Origin: Glycine soja
Lineage: Eukaryota > Streptophyta > Magnoliopsida > Fabales > Fabaceae
DNA length: 64,000 bases
NCBI RefSeq assembly: GCF_004193775.1
Contig: NC_041019.1
Span: 1,123,501 to 1,187,500, forward strand
Direction of reading: 5' to 3'
A program made the position numbers and the translations under genes. Positions 1 through 13,019 of this stretch are shown here, piece after piece. Within the stretch, counting starts at the first letter, position 1. Every line of letters begins with the position of its first letter. Below the pieces are notes generated by a model. It was not told where the DNA came from. It saw only the letters and a list, made by a program, of their open reading frames with translations, and did not search any database.

Positions 1-191
1 TCTATTAAATAAATCTTCCAATAATACATACATCATTATCATAATTGGAATACAACAATGAAGTCTGAAATTCCTGAAAAGAACCCCAATAGAAACATCC
101 TTCAATTATGAATTATGATACAGCTAGCTAAACACATGGATCACCTTTAATTTGGGATCATGGAAAAGAAAAACAAACGAACCCTTAGGCC

Positions 192-608
192 CTAGAACTC
201 ATCATTTCTCTTGAGTTTGAGCACCTTTGTCCAAAACCCATCTTTCTTCCTTCCACTCATCATCACATCCCTGTGCCTCGAAGCAAACGCCAGCGACTTG
301 CTCTTCTTCAAGTTCAAGCTCAGCATGCACGAGGCAGATTCCGCCACGTGCGAAGCGTTCCTCCGGAAGCGCGGCCTCCGGTGACCGGAGGAGCCGTGTT
401 TCGAAGAAGAAAAAGATTGATGAGGAGAAGCAGGCGAAGAAGCTGGAGAAAAACAACGAGGATCAATAATAGGGTTTGTGTTGTATAGCTGAGAGAGCTT
501 TTCCCTTAAGCAAGAGGAGCAAACACCTGGTGATTGCTTATCATATGGGTGCTCCTTGCACCCTCCTCTTCTTGCTTCTTCAAACACCAATTCGCACCTT
601 TTCATCAT
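192..608 (-). CDS. Small Cys-motif protein, DUF740/OCTOPUS-like N-terminus
   Basis: Single-exon ORF of 138 residues. It starts at the tandem ATGs at 608/605; the open frame upstream of 608 has no protein-like composition and overlaps a probable promoter. Residues ~10-35 carry a Cys/His motif (C-x2-HP, then GVCSSCLREKL) like the start of plant DUF740 (OCTOPUS-type, membrane-associated) proteins. The middle is Ser/Pro-rich, followed by a basic Arg stretch. The C-terminus has a short GFWTKVLKLK-like basic/hydrophobic block. OCTOPUS proteins are several hundred residues long, so this is either a short relative or a separate small family sharing the motif. No transmembrane segment is visible. A minus-strand TATATAA lies about 60 bases upstream of the start. 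The family link is from motif memory only; function is not claimed. Confidence 0.6.
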   Translation of the reverse strand: MMKRCELVFEEARRGGCKEHPYDKQSPGVCSSCLREKLSQLYNTNPIIDPRCFSPASSPASPHQSFSSSKHGSSGHRRPRFRRNASHVAESASCMLSLNLKKSKSLAFASRHRDVMMSGRKKDGFWTKVLKLKRNDEF

Positions 609-663
609 TTTTTTCCCCTTTCTGTTCGAATTGGATACCTTTGTTACGTTCTTGAGAGAAACT

Positions 664-676
664 ATTATATATAAGG
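664..676 (-). promoter_or_regulatory. TATA box candidate for the 192-608 gene
   Basis: On the minus strand this reads CCTTATATATAAT. It sits ~56-68 bases upstream of the ATG at 608, a plausible TATA position for a short-leader plant gene. AT-rich background makes chance occurrence likely. Confidence 0.35.
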
Positions 677-2048
677 AAAATTCGGTGGTCAAAGATGCAA
701 TGTATGGTAATACACTATTACATAACACGTGCACGGATATGTGTAGTCTTTTACCTCGAAAGTTCGTGTTTCTCATATTGTTGCTCTTAAATATTATTCT
801 GATAAGGAAAATATGTGAACATTTATTGTATAAATGAGAACGAGATTGTTGTGTTTGACTGCGTTCAATGTAATCCATCTTCTCCATGTTGGCTTTTGAG
901 AGCTAGCAATATGTTGGTGCAATCTGTAATTGAAAATGACGTGCAAACAAGACGATCTATATTTTGTTAGCAGTCGTCTTTTACTTGAACGTGATCATTT
1001 ATTATTAATTCTAGTTGAAGACTTTTTATTTTTATTGTTTTTAGGTTTGATTAGTTAGTATCCTCAAGAAAATTGTAGAGCTCATTGTCAAATTAGAACG
1101 GTGTACCAACAATGCCAGTGATATTTAATTCTGCCTTTTATTATTATACGTATGAACTTTAGTAATATGAATTATATATAATATTTGATCAAAAACATCT
1201 AGCAATATTTTTATAAGTTAGACCAAAAAATTTACTAAAAATCACATGTATGGTTGTCCTCTTAAGTAGAATTTTAGGATGGAATATGTAAGTGAAAAAA
1301 AATGTGATTGAAAAGAAAAAATTTCACTAAAAATGATCAGTTAATTAGGTTTCTTAAAAATTAATTATCAATCAAATCAACAAAATTCTGTATTGATAAC
1401 CTGGTAAAAAAAAATAAATTTTCCAACTCTTAATATTACCAAGTAGAATTTTTTTACTTAGACAAAATTATGTATGTATGCTTGTTATTGTTGTTATTTT
1501 GAAGATCAAATTGTTATTGCTTGTTGATATTGTATGTATGCGTTTATTTTGGTTCTAGTAGTCATTAAGAAGTCAACTATAGCGATTATCTGATCATTAA
1601 TTCAAACCAAAATTCTTATAACTAATTGCTTCAACAAATTGGCCAAGTTACATGCATTATACTAATAAACAGAAAAAAATAAAGAAATTTTTTTGACGAA
1701 GTCATCGTTCAAACTGCCCACAATATGGCATATGATATCATCACGTACTTACCCCGCCCACTTAATCAGTTTCTTAATTAAAACTGTTTACAATTTTGTT
1801 GTTGGTGAAATTAATTATTCGTTGATAAATCGAATGTGTGCAGATGATTACGTAGAAAATACTATTTTCTAAAAGGATTCACGAATCCTCCGCGGCCCAA
1901 GCTTTTCTTGTGAGTGTATAGTAAAACAACAAAGTTAGAACCTAGATATTGTGTAATGTGTATACTATCCAAACTACTAGACCAATCCTAGTAGGTTATC
2001 AAAACCCGAAAAAACCCATTACTAGTACATTTTTAAAATACATTAGTG

Positions 2049-2051
<3 letters not shown>

Positions 2052-2095
<44 letters not shown>
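2052..2095. repeat. (AT)22 microsatellite
   Basis: Uninterrupted alternating AT for about 44 bases, directly visible. Likely length-polymorphic. Confidence 0.97.
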
Positions 2096-2098
<3 letters not shown>

Positions 2099-2824
2099 TA
2101 AAAATCGAAGATATCAAACTGACTTAAATAGTCATAATAATTTAAGGACCACCTGGTACGGAGATTTTAGTTTTTTCAGAAATTTTAAGTTGTGGATGTA
2201 AATTAATTTGCATGTTTAGTATGTACTTTAAAATTTAAAATTGGAAAAATATATATTGATTCTTAGAAAAAAAATTTGTCGTTGTTTTTTACAAAATTAA
2301 AATTAATAGAGAAGTTTTAATGATATAAAAAGATCATAGCATAACACCTTTATTAGCTCACCCGATTGTACAAAGTTATCAAACATTTTCCTATTAAATA
2401 CATAATAAATAAATAAATTTAAGAATAAAAAATGTTAATAAATATTCTTAGTACAGTTATTATAATTTTAAAATTGTTTTTTTTATAAAATATAAGTTTA
2501 TTATGCTTTTTAAACATTTTTATTTCTTTAACGATCATCATGATATTTCACAGTAATAAATTCAAAGAAAATGAAAAGTTGAGAAGATTTAATTTGAGTG
2601 TGGAATTTGATAGCAGTAAAAGAGTCTTTTTTTTAAATCTCAACAATTGATTTTAATTTTTATATATTAAAAATTTAATAAAACAAACTAATAGCTTTCT
2701 AAAACATTGGATCTCAACTGCTGGAAACTACAGTAGCTTAGTGATTGCAAGTGATTTTGATCCGATTTAATATATTAATGAAGGATTTAATTTTCATACA
2801 TTGACATTGTAAATTTTTTTACAT

Positions 2825-2996
2825 TATTGACTATTTCTTAGCTTATTTTTTAAATTTATATAAAAAAAATGAATAGTCAAATTGACTATTGCTTAGCTTA
2901 ATTTTTACATAATATAAAAAATTAATAGTCAAGTTGACTATTGTGCTTAGCTTAACTTCACAGTATATAAAAATATTATGGTGAATTGACTATTGC
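2825..2996. repeat. Degenerate ~52-55 bp tandem array with TTGACT cores
   Basis: Four units start with TTGACTATT at 2827, 2882, 2934 and 2986 (spacings 55, 52, 52). Most units continue with TTAGCTTA. Units one and two end with the reverse complement AATAGTCAA, so each can fold back on itself. The array holds six TTGAC[T] cores counting both strands, the core of WRKY-bound W-boxes. It may be a decayed minisatellite rather than a regulatory cluster. Confidence 0.8.
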
Positions 2997-3643
2997 TTAA
3001 TAACCGCAAGCAGTTTTTTTTTTTGGAACGGTAAGTAGGCTCGTATTATTACTCAGAAGCAAAAAAGCTGTGAAGTACATCAGAAATAATTTGCAATCTT
3101 AGGTGGAAACTGCAAGCAATTTTACACCTCCACGTGCGCTTTGTTGCGCAGAACATAAAGTAGATATGCTAATTGCTATCACTGCACCAACTCATTTTGC
3201 TTTAAACGTTATACAAACACATCACGCCTCAACATGAAAATCCCTGCATAAGAATTTTACATAATCTACAATAAAAAAAAAATGAGCAAGGAATAAATCC
3301 GTGAGCAAAACATAAAAGACATCGCATAAAACTAATGCAATTTGATCCAAGTATAGGAGTTTTAAACGTCGGTGACACCGTCCACTGGTACATCAAGATT
3401 TTGTGTGAGATTGATTTGCAAACGTATAGGAGTTTCCGTATAGCACACTATCTTTCCCTCTTTGGTTTGCCTTGGGGGATTTAAGTATGATTGTCATTTT
3501 CTAAGTACAGCATTTAAATTTTCTCATTACTGTACATGATAATATGGACCTGCATTCCCAATCCTAGAACGCTTTTACAATTGCAAGTCCTTTCCAAATT
3601 ATGGATACATCAACTAGAAGAACCAAAAGTATTGGCCTCCATA

Positions 3644-6600
3644 CTAATCGTCGTCATTGTATATAGATTGGTTTAAAGTTGGCCGTTTGAGTTTTTGAAA
3701 TATGTCATCAAGGGACTCAGACGAGGAATGACTAGAGCCGGTATTTTCCTGTATTTGCCGTAGAGGTAAAAACTTTTTGGCCCCTATGTTCACCTTGAAA
3801 CTCTGAAAGCCAGTCTTCATCGATTGCCACGTCGAAGTCAAACCTGAAGATGATCCTCCAGATGAATTGCTAGAATTAGTATTGCCTTCGTCGGACAAGG
3901 AATCAGCCGAGGCTGCGTTTTTCTCTTCTGACTTCAACTTAGATGCTGGCCGACCCTGCTCTCTAACGACAGCATACTTCTTGGTGATGGCTTCCCTGCT
4001 TCTGCTTGTGTCTTCCTTCGAAGTTTTGAACAGACGGCCATTTATTTCATCAGTAATTAAATTGGAAGTTGGCTTCATTTCAGCACCATTCCTCTCCTGA
4101 ATAAATAAAAGGTATAAGATGAGAAAACTGTATTACCAAAAGAAATTAGTAGTTACAAATATCATATTGCAGCTGTTGAAACCACCAGATGTTAAAATTG
4201 GATAAGTTGCAAGACATGCATCAAGTCAGACAAGATTGGTCCAACTTTTTGTGGGAGGTATGCCAACATACCATAAAATTGTTGCTGGATTCAATATCAA
4301 TGTTATTGAAATTTCTTGCAAGTGGAACAACTTGCTCCCCTACTTTGCATCCTTGCTCAAGCCAAGACCGCTCTATAAATAATACAGAATCAATCATCAA
4401 GCACGAGTATCACTAAGTCAGTATTCACACATTAGGATATGATTTAGTAACATGAACTACAGTTTTAACAACAACGTAAATTTTTATTTCATACCTTTTT
4501 GTAAAATAATTAATCCAGATGGATCAAAACCATCCATATCTTCAGCTTCAGTTTTGAAAATATATCTCTTCCAACTTCCCAGAAAATCAAATACTTTATC
4601 AAAGAAGTTGCTTGCAACTAAAATGGTGTATATAACCATAATAAGTGGATAGATTTTGTTAAATTCATCCCCAAAGAAAGGAACAGCATTGTCAATGTTC
4701 CCCATTCGCTGCAATCATGGTCACACCGTTCACCAATTAAAATAAATAAATATATAATACTAAGGTAAGGGAGCAAATATGTTCTGATGCAGAAGTTCAG
4801 ATAATTTAGCAGTTACTAACTTAGCCAAAGAAAAATTATCTTTGAAAACCATAAAAGGTGTGTAAAACTAAATACAAGACAACAAAACCATAGATACTTA
4901 GAAAAATAGGTTATTTTATCTAGGACAAGAAAAGAATAAAAAGAAAGAAAATAAATTTGGGTCAATGAACTTTATGAAGAAATTAGTTGATAACATGTCT
5001 TTTTTTTAAAAAAGTTACAATATGTCATGCACCCAACCATTATGACCATGAACGACAATTTGTAGGATTATTTGGAAGTGATTTGATATATAAGTGAAAA
5101 AGGACAAGCAAGAAAAAGTATCACAGTAGACACAGCACATGGAACCCTGTCCAGTGCTCATAATTTTGTCATCTTGGGCAAGAAAAATAACACTTTAAAG
5201 AGAATTGACAGTCAATGGGTTCATAAGATGAGAGGAATACCTGTTCAAATATAGTTGTTTTATTCTTGCCAAGGCGAATGAGATTGAGAAAGTTGTATGA
5301 GACAGGAGGAGCATAACGAGCAACCATCCTGGGAACAAGGATAGAATGAAACTAGTATTCATTCAACAGCATAGGCAATTCAAGAAACAAAAATTAGTCA
5401 TAATAAAAATAAGCAGTTGTTGCAGTAAATGAATAAAAGCTTACGAGCATATCATAAGCAAGTTAACTGAGCTAGTCTGTCTGGGTGTCAGTGAGTAAAA
5501 CATCAACATTCCAATTTTGAACAATGAATAGTATGTGCAGATGCACATGTACATGAGAGGAACAAAAGCAAACACCTGGACAAGAAATCGAAGGTAAGTG
5601 ATTTTCCACAACCCTTCATCAGAGAGCAAAAAAAATACATAAAATAATGCATGATTCACATTATTATAAATATATTAATATATTTTACAATATTCGGACA
5701 CTAGTCATACTAAATGCTAAATTAACATGAATGATGTAGCTTAGTCTGATGCTAGAACAAGATGAATACAACAATGAGGTGCGATTAAAAAAGAAGCTTG
5801 TCCTTATTTCAAATAATATAGTAGCCAAGTTGGAATAAAATCATTTTATCCAAGCAAAGACACATTATGTGATATGCCATAAGCAATGTGTGCATTATGT
5901 AAAGTCTCTCCGCTTGCAGGGGCAAGGTTGCATACATCTACACTCCCCAAACCCCACTAGGTGAAAGCCTCATGCATGGGGTCTCATTTATGTACAGCCT
6001 TAAACCAGAAGGGGTGGAAGTTTATTTTCAAAAAAAGACAGAAAGAACCACTCACTAAAAGTAAACAATATATGCTATAGACCAATACACAAACAAAAGC
6101 ACAGCTTACTCAATAACAAAAACATTCATATTAGATATGATAGACTTTAATTTCCTTTAAAATGTCGTGTGATTTCCAAAATTCCAGAATTGAATCTTCA
6201 TCCAAAAAAATTCTGTTGAAAGATGAAAAAATATTTTAAAAAAATACACACCATCTCAATTTTCTTTATGTTAAAAAAAAATCACTAACAATTCAATCTA
6301 CCTGCACAAGGACCTCCTGTGTTCCAACCGATTTTATAAGAATGGAAAAAAGCGATAGATCAATGCTAGGCAGAAGAGTTGCCTCAGCTAAAAGAATTGC
6401 TACAGACATGATACCAAGTATAACAGCCAAGCCTTTCTCAACTTGTTTCCTTAAAATGCATTTCCATAAAAATTCTGCAAAGAAGCACCATTTATTCAGA
6501 ATGACAAGCTCCAACCAAAATATTCCATACTCAAAAAAGGAAGAAGAATGTGGAGTAACCCATGCATGATTATATAATGCAAGAAATCTAATTGAGAAAG

Positions 6601-9600
6601 GCAAGACAAAAGTGAGATGAAATTCAACAAACTTTGAAGCCAAAAACAACATAGGCAATTAGGTACGTATGAGCAAATTGGGTTGACTTCCCGCATGTTC
6701 TGTCAATACTACATTCAAATCCTCTCATTTCAAAACCAAGAGAGGTCAAGTTTAATTAGCACTATATGTATATATAATTTCTTACCACGAAAGAAAATTA
6801 TGTAAAATAGAATTACCATATAGGAGGTTTCATTTACAGAGGACACAGACACAACTAAGCAAGTAGGATACAGAGCATTATCTTTTCAATAATATCTTAA
6901 TACATAAAAATGTTAGTGATGCAATCCTATCCCCCAAGGATATTAGATAGAAGACTCCAAAAGAATTGAGCTAGAGCTGCTAAAGAAGGCCCTAGGATTT
7001 TCATGAACCTCAGGATAGATTTCTGAGTCCATGGGTCAAGGTTGGATCCACTCTTCTTTGTAAATATTAAAATAGATTTTTCCTTCTTTTGGGCCTTGTA
7101 TTTTAGCCATTCTAGTAGTATAGGATTTTAGCCTTGTATTTCCGTACATTTTGAGTAATCTTTATAATAGGAACTTTTTTGTATTTTTATGTATTTTAGC
7201 ATAGGGTGAGCTTAGCTATTATAAGGAGTGTGTGTAGCTAAACTCTAACTTCTCATCTCAAGGAGGTGAGCTTAGCTATTAGAGGGGTGTGTGTAGCTAA
7301 GCTCTAGCTTCTCTAGGAATCTTTTCAAGGAAGCTTCTAAAGGAAGTGAGTTTAGTTATTAGAGGGATGTGTAGCTAAGCTCTAGCTTATCAAGGAAGTT
7401 TCTCAAGGAAGCTACCTAGGCTATAGATAAAAGCGTGTGTAACACTTGTTGTAACTTTGATGAATGAGAGTCTTGTGAGACACACTTCAAAATTCAATTT
7501 TTCTCTCTCTTTTCCTCCAATTTTGTGTTTCCCCCTCTCTCTCTTTCTTTTCCTCCATTGAAGCTTCCTCTCTAAGTTTCTTATCCAAGGCACTTTCTTG
7601 GTGGTAAAGCTCTTTTTTTCATGACTTATTCCCTAGTGAATGGCGCTTCCTCGCACCTTTTCTCCTTTATCTTCTGCTGCATCTCCATGGTAGAAAATCA
7701 TCATTGAAGGACTTCATTAAAGCTCAAAGATTCATCCTCCATAGAAGTTTCACTAGCAAGCTTACATCAGTTAGTGGGTATCAGAGAAAACTAATAGAAA
7801 CAGAATTACAAACTAAAATTAGCCAATGCCATTCTAGATGCAGCAAAGAAATATTAAGTGGCATTAGGGACAAATGGGTTCACCTATAATTCTCATTATT
7901 ACCTAAAGTATCACATAAGGACCCCAACTTGCCAGTCCGAGCAGGTCTAATGCTTGAATTATATTCCCTGAAATTACAGCAAAAAATTGTGTAAGGTGAG
8001 CTGGAAGAACTAGTAATGTATTGTAGAAGGATGTTGAAGTGGAAGAGAAAAGAAAATGAAATTAGAAGCAAACCATCCAGTTGAGTTGCGGCGTTCATAA
8101 TTCTTTATTGTATCTTCCAATTCAAGTGCCTCCAATACATAAGTCATATATTCACTGCACAAGCAACAAAATCACAATGTTTGGGTATCAGTGAAAGAAT
8201 TTAGGAAAATTCTAAAAAACCTTAGTTGTAACAATAATATGACAGAATAGCTACAACTAAATCATCAAGCTACCACATATATCTAGTTACTAATGTTTTA
8301 AATCTTGGATAGCGGAGCTTAGCGGCTGGCCCAAAATCTGCTATAGCAGGATGGCCACTATTTTGAATTTTTGTTATTACTATTACTATTTATTTTATTA
8401 TATTATATATTGTACACTAAATAGTATTACATTTTTATTACTATTATTGTTTAGTTTATTATATTTTTAGTACTATTATGTATAATTTATGATGTATTAT
8501 ATTATGTTTTATTTAGTTTGTTATCACTATTATTTAGTTTATTATGTTATATGTTATGCTTTAAATAGTTTTATTTTCATTACTATTATTAGTTAGTTTA
8601 TTAAATCATATGTTGTGCTTTAAATAGTTTATTATATTTTTATTACTATTATTATTTAGTTTATTTATTTTATATTATACACTATGGTTATTTAAAAACA
8701 AACAAAAAGAGAAGCTAAACTAGACTCAAAATAGAGGTTCAACAAACTAAAACAAAAAAAGGAGAAAAACAAATAAAAAGTGTTTGGGCCCAATGGCCCA
8801 AATATCACAACACTAAGCCTTTCTTTCCTGAAACCCTAAGACCCAAACCAAACATGTTTTTACTTTTTACCTTTTATATCTATAATACTCCTCACGAGCT
8901 CCCCGAAGATGACGCCTTAGTGTTGCCATTGACTTCTCATCTGTATCATAATCCATATCATTTTCCCCTAATCGGCCACCTTGTGGTTTGAAGGAAGGAT
9001 CTTCCCTAAACTGAAAGTTTGAAGGTTACATCTAAATAAAGAAAACAATCCAGGTTTTGTAATCAAATAATGTAAACTCAATACCATTTGAGTTAGCATA
9101 TCATCAATGACATTCATATAAGGTCTCAAAGAATCACGTTTGGACATTTGCTTGGATGTTGCTTGAGCTACCTACATAAATAAACAATCATTAAACTCCA
9201 ATACTGTTTTTTGAAGGAGGGTCGCGAGTTAGTATTTAAAAACAGCTTTTACTAAAAAGCAAGACATTCATATAGGGTGCATATCAAGTAAAAGAACTAT
9301 TTTATGTGGGATCAAATGATGCCATATTTGCTCTTCTCACTCTCAAATAAAAATAGTCCCACTCAGTTGATACATCTCCCACACACTCACAAGAAAAGTT
9401 AGCTCTATCTTGCTTGCAAGTGAAAATTAACAAAATTTCTGTTAAAATTCACGTTGATTAGCTGTCAGCTTTTGTCTTATTCACTTGCACAAGGGCTGTT
9501 TTCTCTCTTCTATTCTGATTGCAGTCCTCTGTCATAGGTGGCACAGACTGCACTTCTTTTCTTATCTCAGTGTACTTAGTTTGATCTTTTTGATATAAAT

Positions 9601-12600
9601 GAAAAGTTGTAGTTGAGTGTTGGTTAACACTTAAGCATTTTCCTCAAAGCAATATCTTACTTTTAACAGATCTGTAAATGTACAAATTTCAATAGGAAAA
9701 CAGCAAACAATTACCCCTCTAGGCGGGCTTGGCTACATTGACCAAATATGACTATATTGAGCTTTATCCAAAAACCAAAATTTCCAATAAATCAATTTAT
9801 AGCAATATCGTTTAAAAGAGTAAAATTATAAAAAAAAAATTACGAAAACTTGAATGAACCACTTACAACAATAGCATTTGAAAGTTCTTGGTGAGCATCA
9901 TCCAGTTTGACAGCCATTTGGGCAATTTTGTGCGTAAGAACTTTCTGGCGGATAGTCCAGTCAGCATTTCTCCAAATGCTTTTAGGAATTTCACTTAAAC
10001 CAAAGCCAAGAAGAAATGCACCAGTAACAAGTCCAAAAGTATTTGAGCAGGCCATGGCAAATCCCAAAAGACTTCCCTTCCTGTTTACAGAAGCAGGAAC
10101 CAACTAAAATCATTCCAAAAGGAAAAATAGTGCATTCCCTCCTTGAACCCATTAGTGGAATCCATAGGCACTGCCACTCTAATGGTGGGGCCTCCCTAGG
10201 CCTTACCAGGAACTAGTATCCAAAAGACAACAATAAAAAGAAAGAAAATAAACTCAATTGATTTCAAATGTCCTCACAACTTTTCAGCATGTGATTTATC
10301 TATATTATAAAATCCCCAACATCTTGTAAAGATGATATATTGAATTTTCTTGAAACATCCTCACAAACAGAGGCATTGTGTTAGCCTCTGGAAGTAAGTG
10401 CACAGATGTCAACAGGACTATAAAAGTTAGATTTCTGAACTTGCAAAAACACAGCTTTATCAGGTAGAGTAGTGTTTTACAGAAGTCCCTTAAAAAGTGG
10501 TTAACAAGACTTTTATTATCCACATAAACACAAAAACAGAGTTTGATGTCGTTCATAACAAAACACACAGCCATACATTACAAACATATCATGTCCATAT
10601 ATGACACAGTAAATAATCAAGAAGAAATTAGTTGTGATGCAAATTTCTTTGAGGAAACCAGATGAAGTTCGAAAGTGCAAACAATAATCTTGACTGAAAA
10701 AAAAAAGGTTCTAGGCAGCAATAACTGTGAGCTAACATCTTAGTACTAAAAAACTAAATAAATAAAACAAGTTTAGGAGAATGAGAACCAACCACTTATT
10801 GTGCGTCAAAATGAGAAGAATGAGTCCAAAAAGGCCAATGGATCCAACAATTAGATAGAAGATCAAGTTAACATGTACACTAGTCTTTAATCTTTCTGAT
10901 ACAGTGAAATCCCCAGCATCTTCAAAACCCTGAATAAGGGGCACCACAGCCCTGCTTAGAATAAATAATTGAAACATATGAGAAAATTTGCATCTCTGAT
11001 AAGTAAAAAGCCATTTAAATGTTTCCTTGCAAAAATCATGCTTACTATGTAGGCAATAATATGAGATAGCAAATATACAAAATCGCTTAAAGTTTACACT
11101 TTGCATAATAACTATATCATGTTGTGTAATTCATTGCTATTACCAGTATGGATCAAAGTCTGTTCTGTAGCAGAAAAAATGTCAAATGCATACAAATCGG
11201 GAAGTTTAACATTTGAGATACCAAGAAATGGTTCGGACCAAAAGAAAATAAAACATGTGTCCACTGAAAATTTAATCTTCACCTTGACCCTATTACATGT
11301 GCCGATGTTGTAAAGACCATAGACATTCACATTAAAGAATTAATTGAGCTTGATCCTATTACAAATTACATATCAGATTCATAACAAAGACATAGTCCAC
11401 TGAATCAAAAAAAGGATCCTGGAGGAATGTTTTACCAACAGACAATGGGAGAGCAAAGCGGCTTTATCATGATAAAACAAACAATTTTAAAAAGCTTTGG
11501 ACCATTAACCAAAAAATGTCTATTTGAAGTAAAATTTGCTTGCCTTTCTAAACAATGCAATATGTTTGAACTTTGAAGTACACAAAAGGATGTGAAAGTG
11601 ATGCAAACATGTAACATTGAAGCATACCAAGTAAGTAAAAATGTACTCCAATAGGACCAGCTCCAGAAGAATGAAATAGCTCCATTCTCTTGGTTAGAAG
11701 ACATTGTCTGCATGTGTCATAAAAACACTGTTATAAATGAAACCATTGCACATATAGTTCATCAATTAACCACAATTCTTTTCAACTTTTAATAATATAA
11801 GGCTCCAAAACCTTCCTTTCAAAGGAAGGAGGGGGGAGCTTATCTACTAGCTGAAGAATTATCAAGTTGAACTAATTAGGAAAACAGAGGCAATAATAAC
11901 AACCTTAATTTAATTGACACAAGCTTAACTACAGAATAAGAAGTCATAAAGCTGCCTTGTCCACAGCATGGAGGTAGCACAATATTTTTGTCAAAACTAT
12001 AGACACTATCACACCAATGCAAAGTAAATCTTTCTGAAACTTATAATTCTAAATCTTTCTTCCAGTTACTGATTTTAAAACCCAGCAGTTCAGAACTTCC
12101 ATATCCAAGTCCTTTTCAAAAGTTAAGGCTTCCTCAGCTCCTCTAGTCTAGGATGAACACTTCTGTTTGGACAGTGTTAATTATAATCCATGCATTTGTC
12201 ACTTGCATTTACTTATGTACAATTACCAGCATCTACAAATTACCTTATGAACTACAAAGCTACCATATAACCTATGCATTTGTTCTTCAACTGTAATTTG
12301 CAAAGCTACTATCTCCCATATTTGTGCATCATTTTCGGTTTTGTTTCTAACTTTCTATAATAATCACACATTCACACGTCCAACTAAACATTGTTTCTCT
12401 GGCAGTGCCTGAGGTTTTAAAAAACAGTCCACACTCCGCAACCACATCACAACCGCAATTTCCTGCAACATCAAGGATTGTGACGAAACGACGGCCCACA
12501 ATTTAAAACTGGCAGCAGTGGTAAAAGCGCGTATGGAACAGTTCAAAAGGTATGCTAAGCAAAACAATCCTAAAAGCTCCGTTTACGCAACCATACGACG

Positions 12601-12914
12601 CCGAATTAAAAACATCCATATTCCACACAAAAAAAATCATCGAACAAAAACCGAAATCTAATAAGATGAATTGATCAACAGAAACAACAGCAACAACAAA
12701 ATCAAATTGGAAACCACAGATTGCAAGTTTTTCTAGGTGAGATTACCGCCCAAATGTCAGCGGGGACGAGGATGATGATGGAGAGAGAACAGAACCAGGT
12801 ATATCCAACGGTGAAGAGCACGTAGCGAGGGACATCGGGGCCAGCGAAGTACCTAAGCGTGAAAAGCACCATGCCTGTTGTTAGAGGCAGCGAAATCAGG
12901 TAAAACACCCACAT
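3644..12914 (-). CDS. LMBR1-like multi-pass membrane protein (LMBD2 type), 14 exons
   Basis: 661 residues from exons (5' to 3') 12914-12747, 11707-11628, 10951-10793, 10080-9867, 9171-9085, 9010-8871, 8154-8074, 7967-7903, 6474-6302, 5575-5445, 5328-5241, 4708-4495, 4372-4272 and 4096-3644. All introns are GT-AG and phases close exactly. It matches the plant LMBR1-domain family (Arabidopsis At3g08930 type) from the N-terminus (MWVFYLISLPL) onward. Hydrophobic segments are visible near residues 2-20, 32-50, 110-134, 140-165, 285-325, 334-370 and 425-445. A charged cytosolic loop lies at about 195-255. The Ser-rich tail ends in an acidic SIYNDDD. Animal LMBD2 has been linked to GPCR signalling and LMBD1 to lysosomal cobalamin export; the plant role is unknown to me. 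One intron (6475-7902) carries a solo LTR and another (8155-8870) a low-complexity array. It is slightly shorter than I recall for relatives, mainly in the tail. Confidence 0.93.
6917..7769. mobile_element. Solo LTR of an LTR retrotransposon, with 5 bp TSD
   Basis: The element begins TGATGCAA and ends TTACATCA, near-perfect short inverted termini with the usual TG...CA. It is flanked by a 5 bp direct repeat GTTAG (6912-6916 and 7770-7774). Inside are TTTGTATTTT-type AT tracts, three degenerate copies of a ~65 bp segment built on AGCTTAGCTATTA (about 7200-7385), and a pyrimidine-rich 3' part. Length is ~853 bp. No gag/pol or second LTR is present. It lies wholly inside an intron of the LMBR1-like gene. 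Confidence 0.8.
7200..7400. repeat. Three degenerate ~65 bp subrepeats inside the solo LTR
   Basis: The phrase GTGAGCTTAGCTATTA...GTGTGTAGCTAA.CTCTA recurs at about 7206, 7265 and 7346 with small changes. Such subrepeats are common in plant LTR U3 regions. Confidence 0.75.
8370..8690. repeat. Low-complexity TTTAGTTTATTAT array in an LMBR1-like intron
   Basis: About 320 bases of recurring TATTACTATTATT and TAGTTTATTATATT phrases with irregular spacing of ~25-60 bases. It follows a GC-richer stretch (8310-8360) with TAGCGG/TTAGCGGC words that looks repeat-derived, but I cannot name an element. Confidence 0.65.
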
Positions 12915-12933
12915 CTCTCTCTCTCTCTCTCTC
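12914..12933 (-). repeat. (GA)n tract abutting the LMBR1-like start codon
   Basis: On the gene's strand about nine GA repeats run directly into the ATG. GA tracts in plant leaders can be bound by BASIC PENTACYSTEINE proteins; here it may simply be a microsatellite. Confidence 0.85.
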
Positions 12934-13019
12934 GCTATATGGAATCGGAGAGTTAGATCATAAATCGGTTGCGATTTGCGAATTTGGAATCGCAGAGCTA
13001 ACACTGACTTTTCTATTCG

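Larger units (their letters stand above)
609..3643. other. AT-rich intergenic spacer
   Basis: No credible gene was seen between the small DUF740-like gene and the 3' end of the LMBR1-like gene. It holds a TA microsatellite and a degenerate tandem array (separate entries). The stretch from about 3100 to 3643 probably includes the 3'UTR of the LMBR1-like gene, but no clear polyadenylation site was assigned. Confidence 0.6.
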
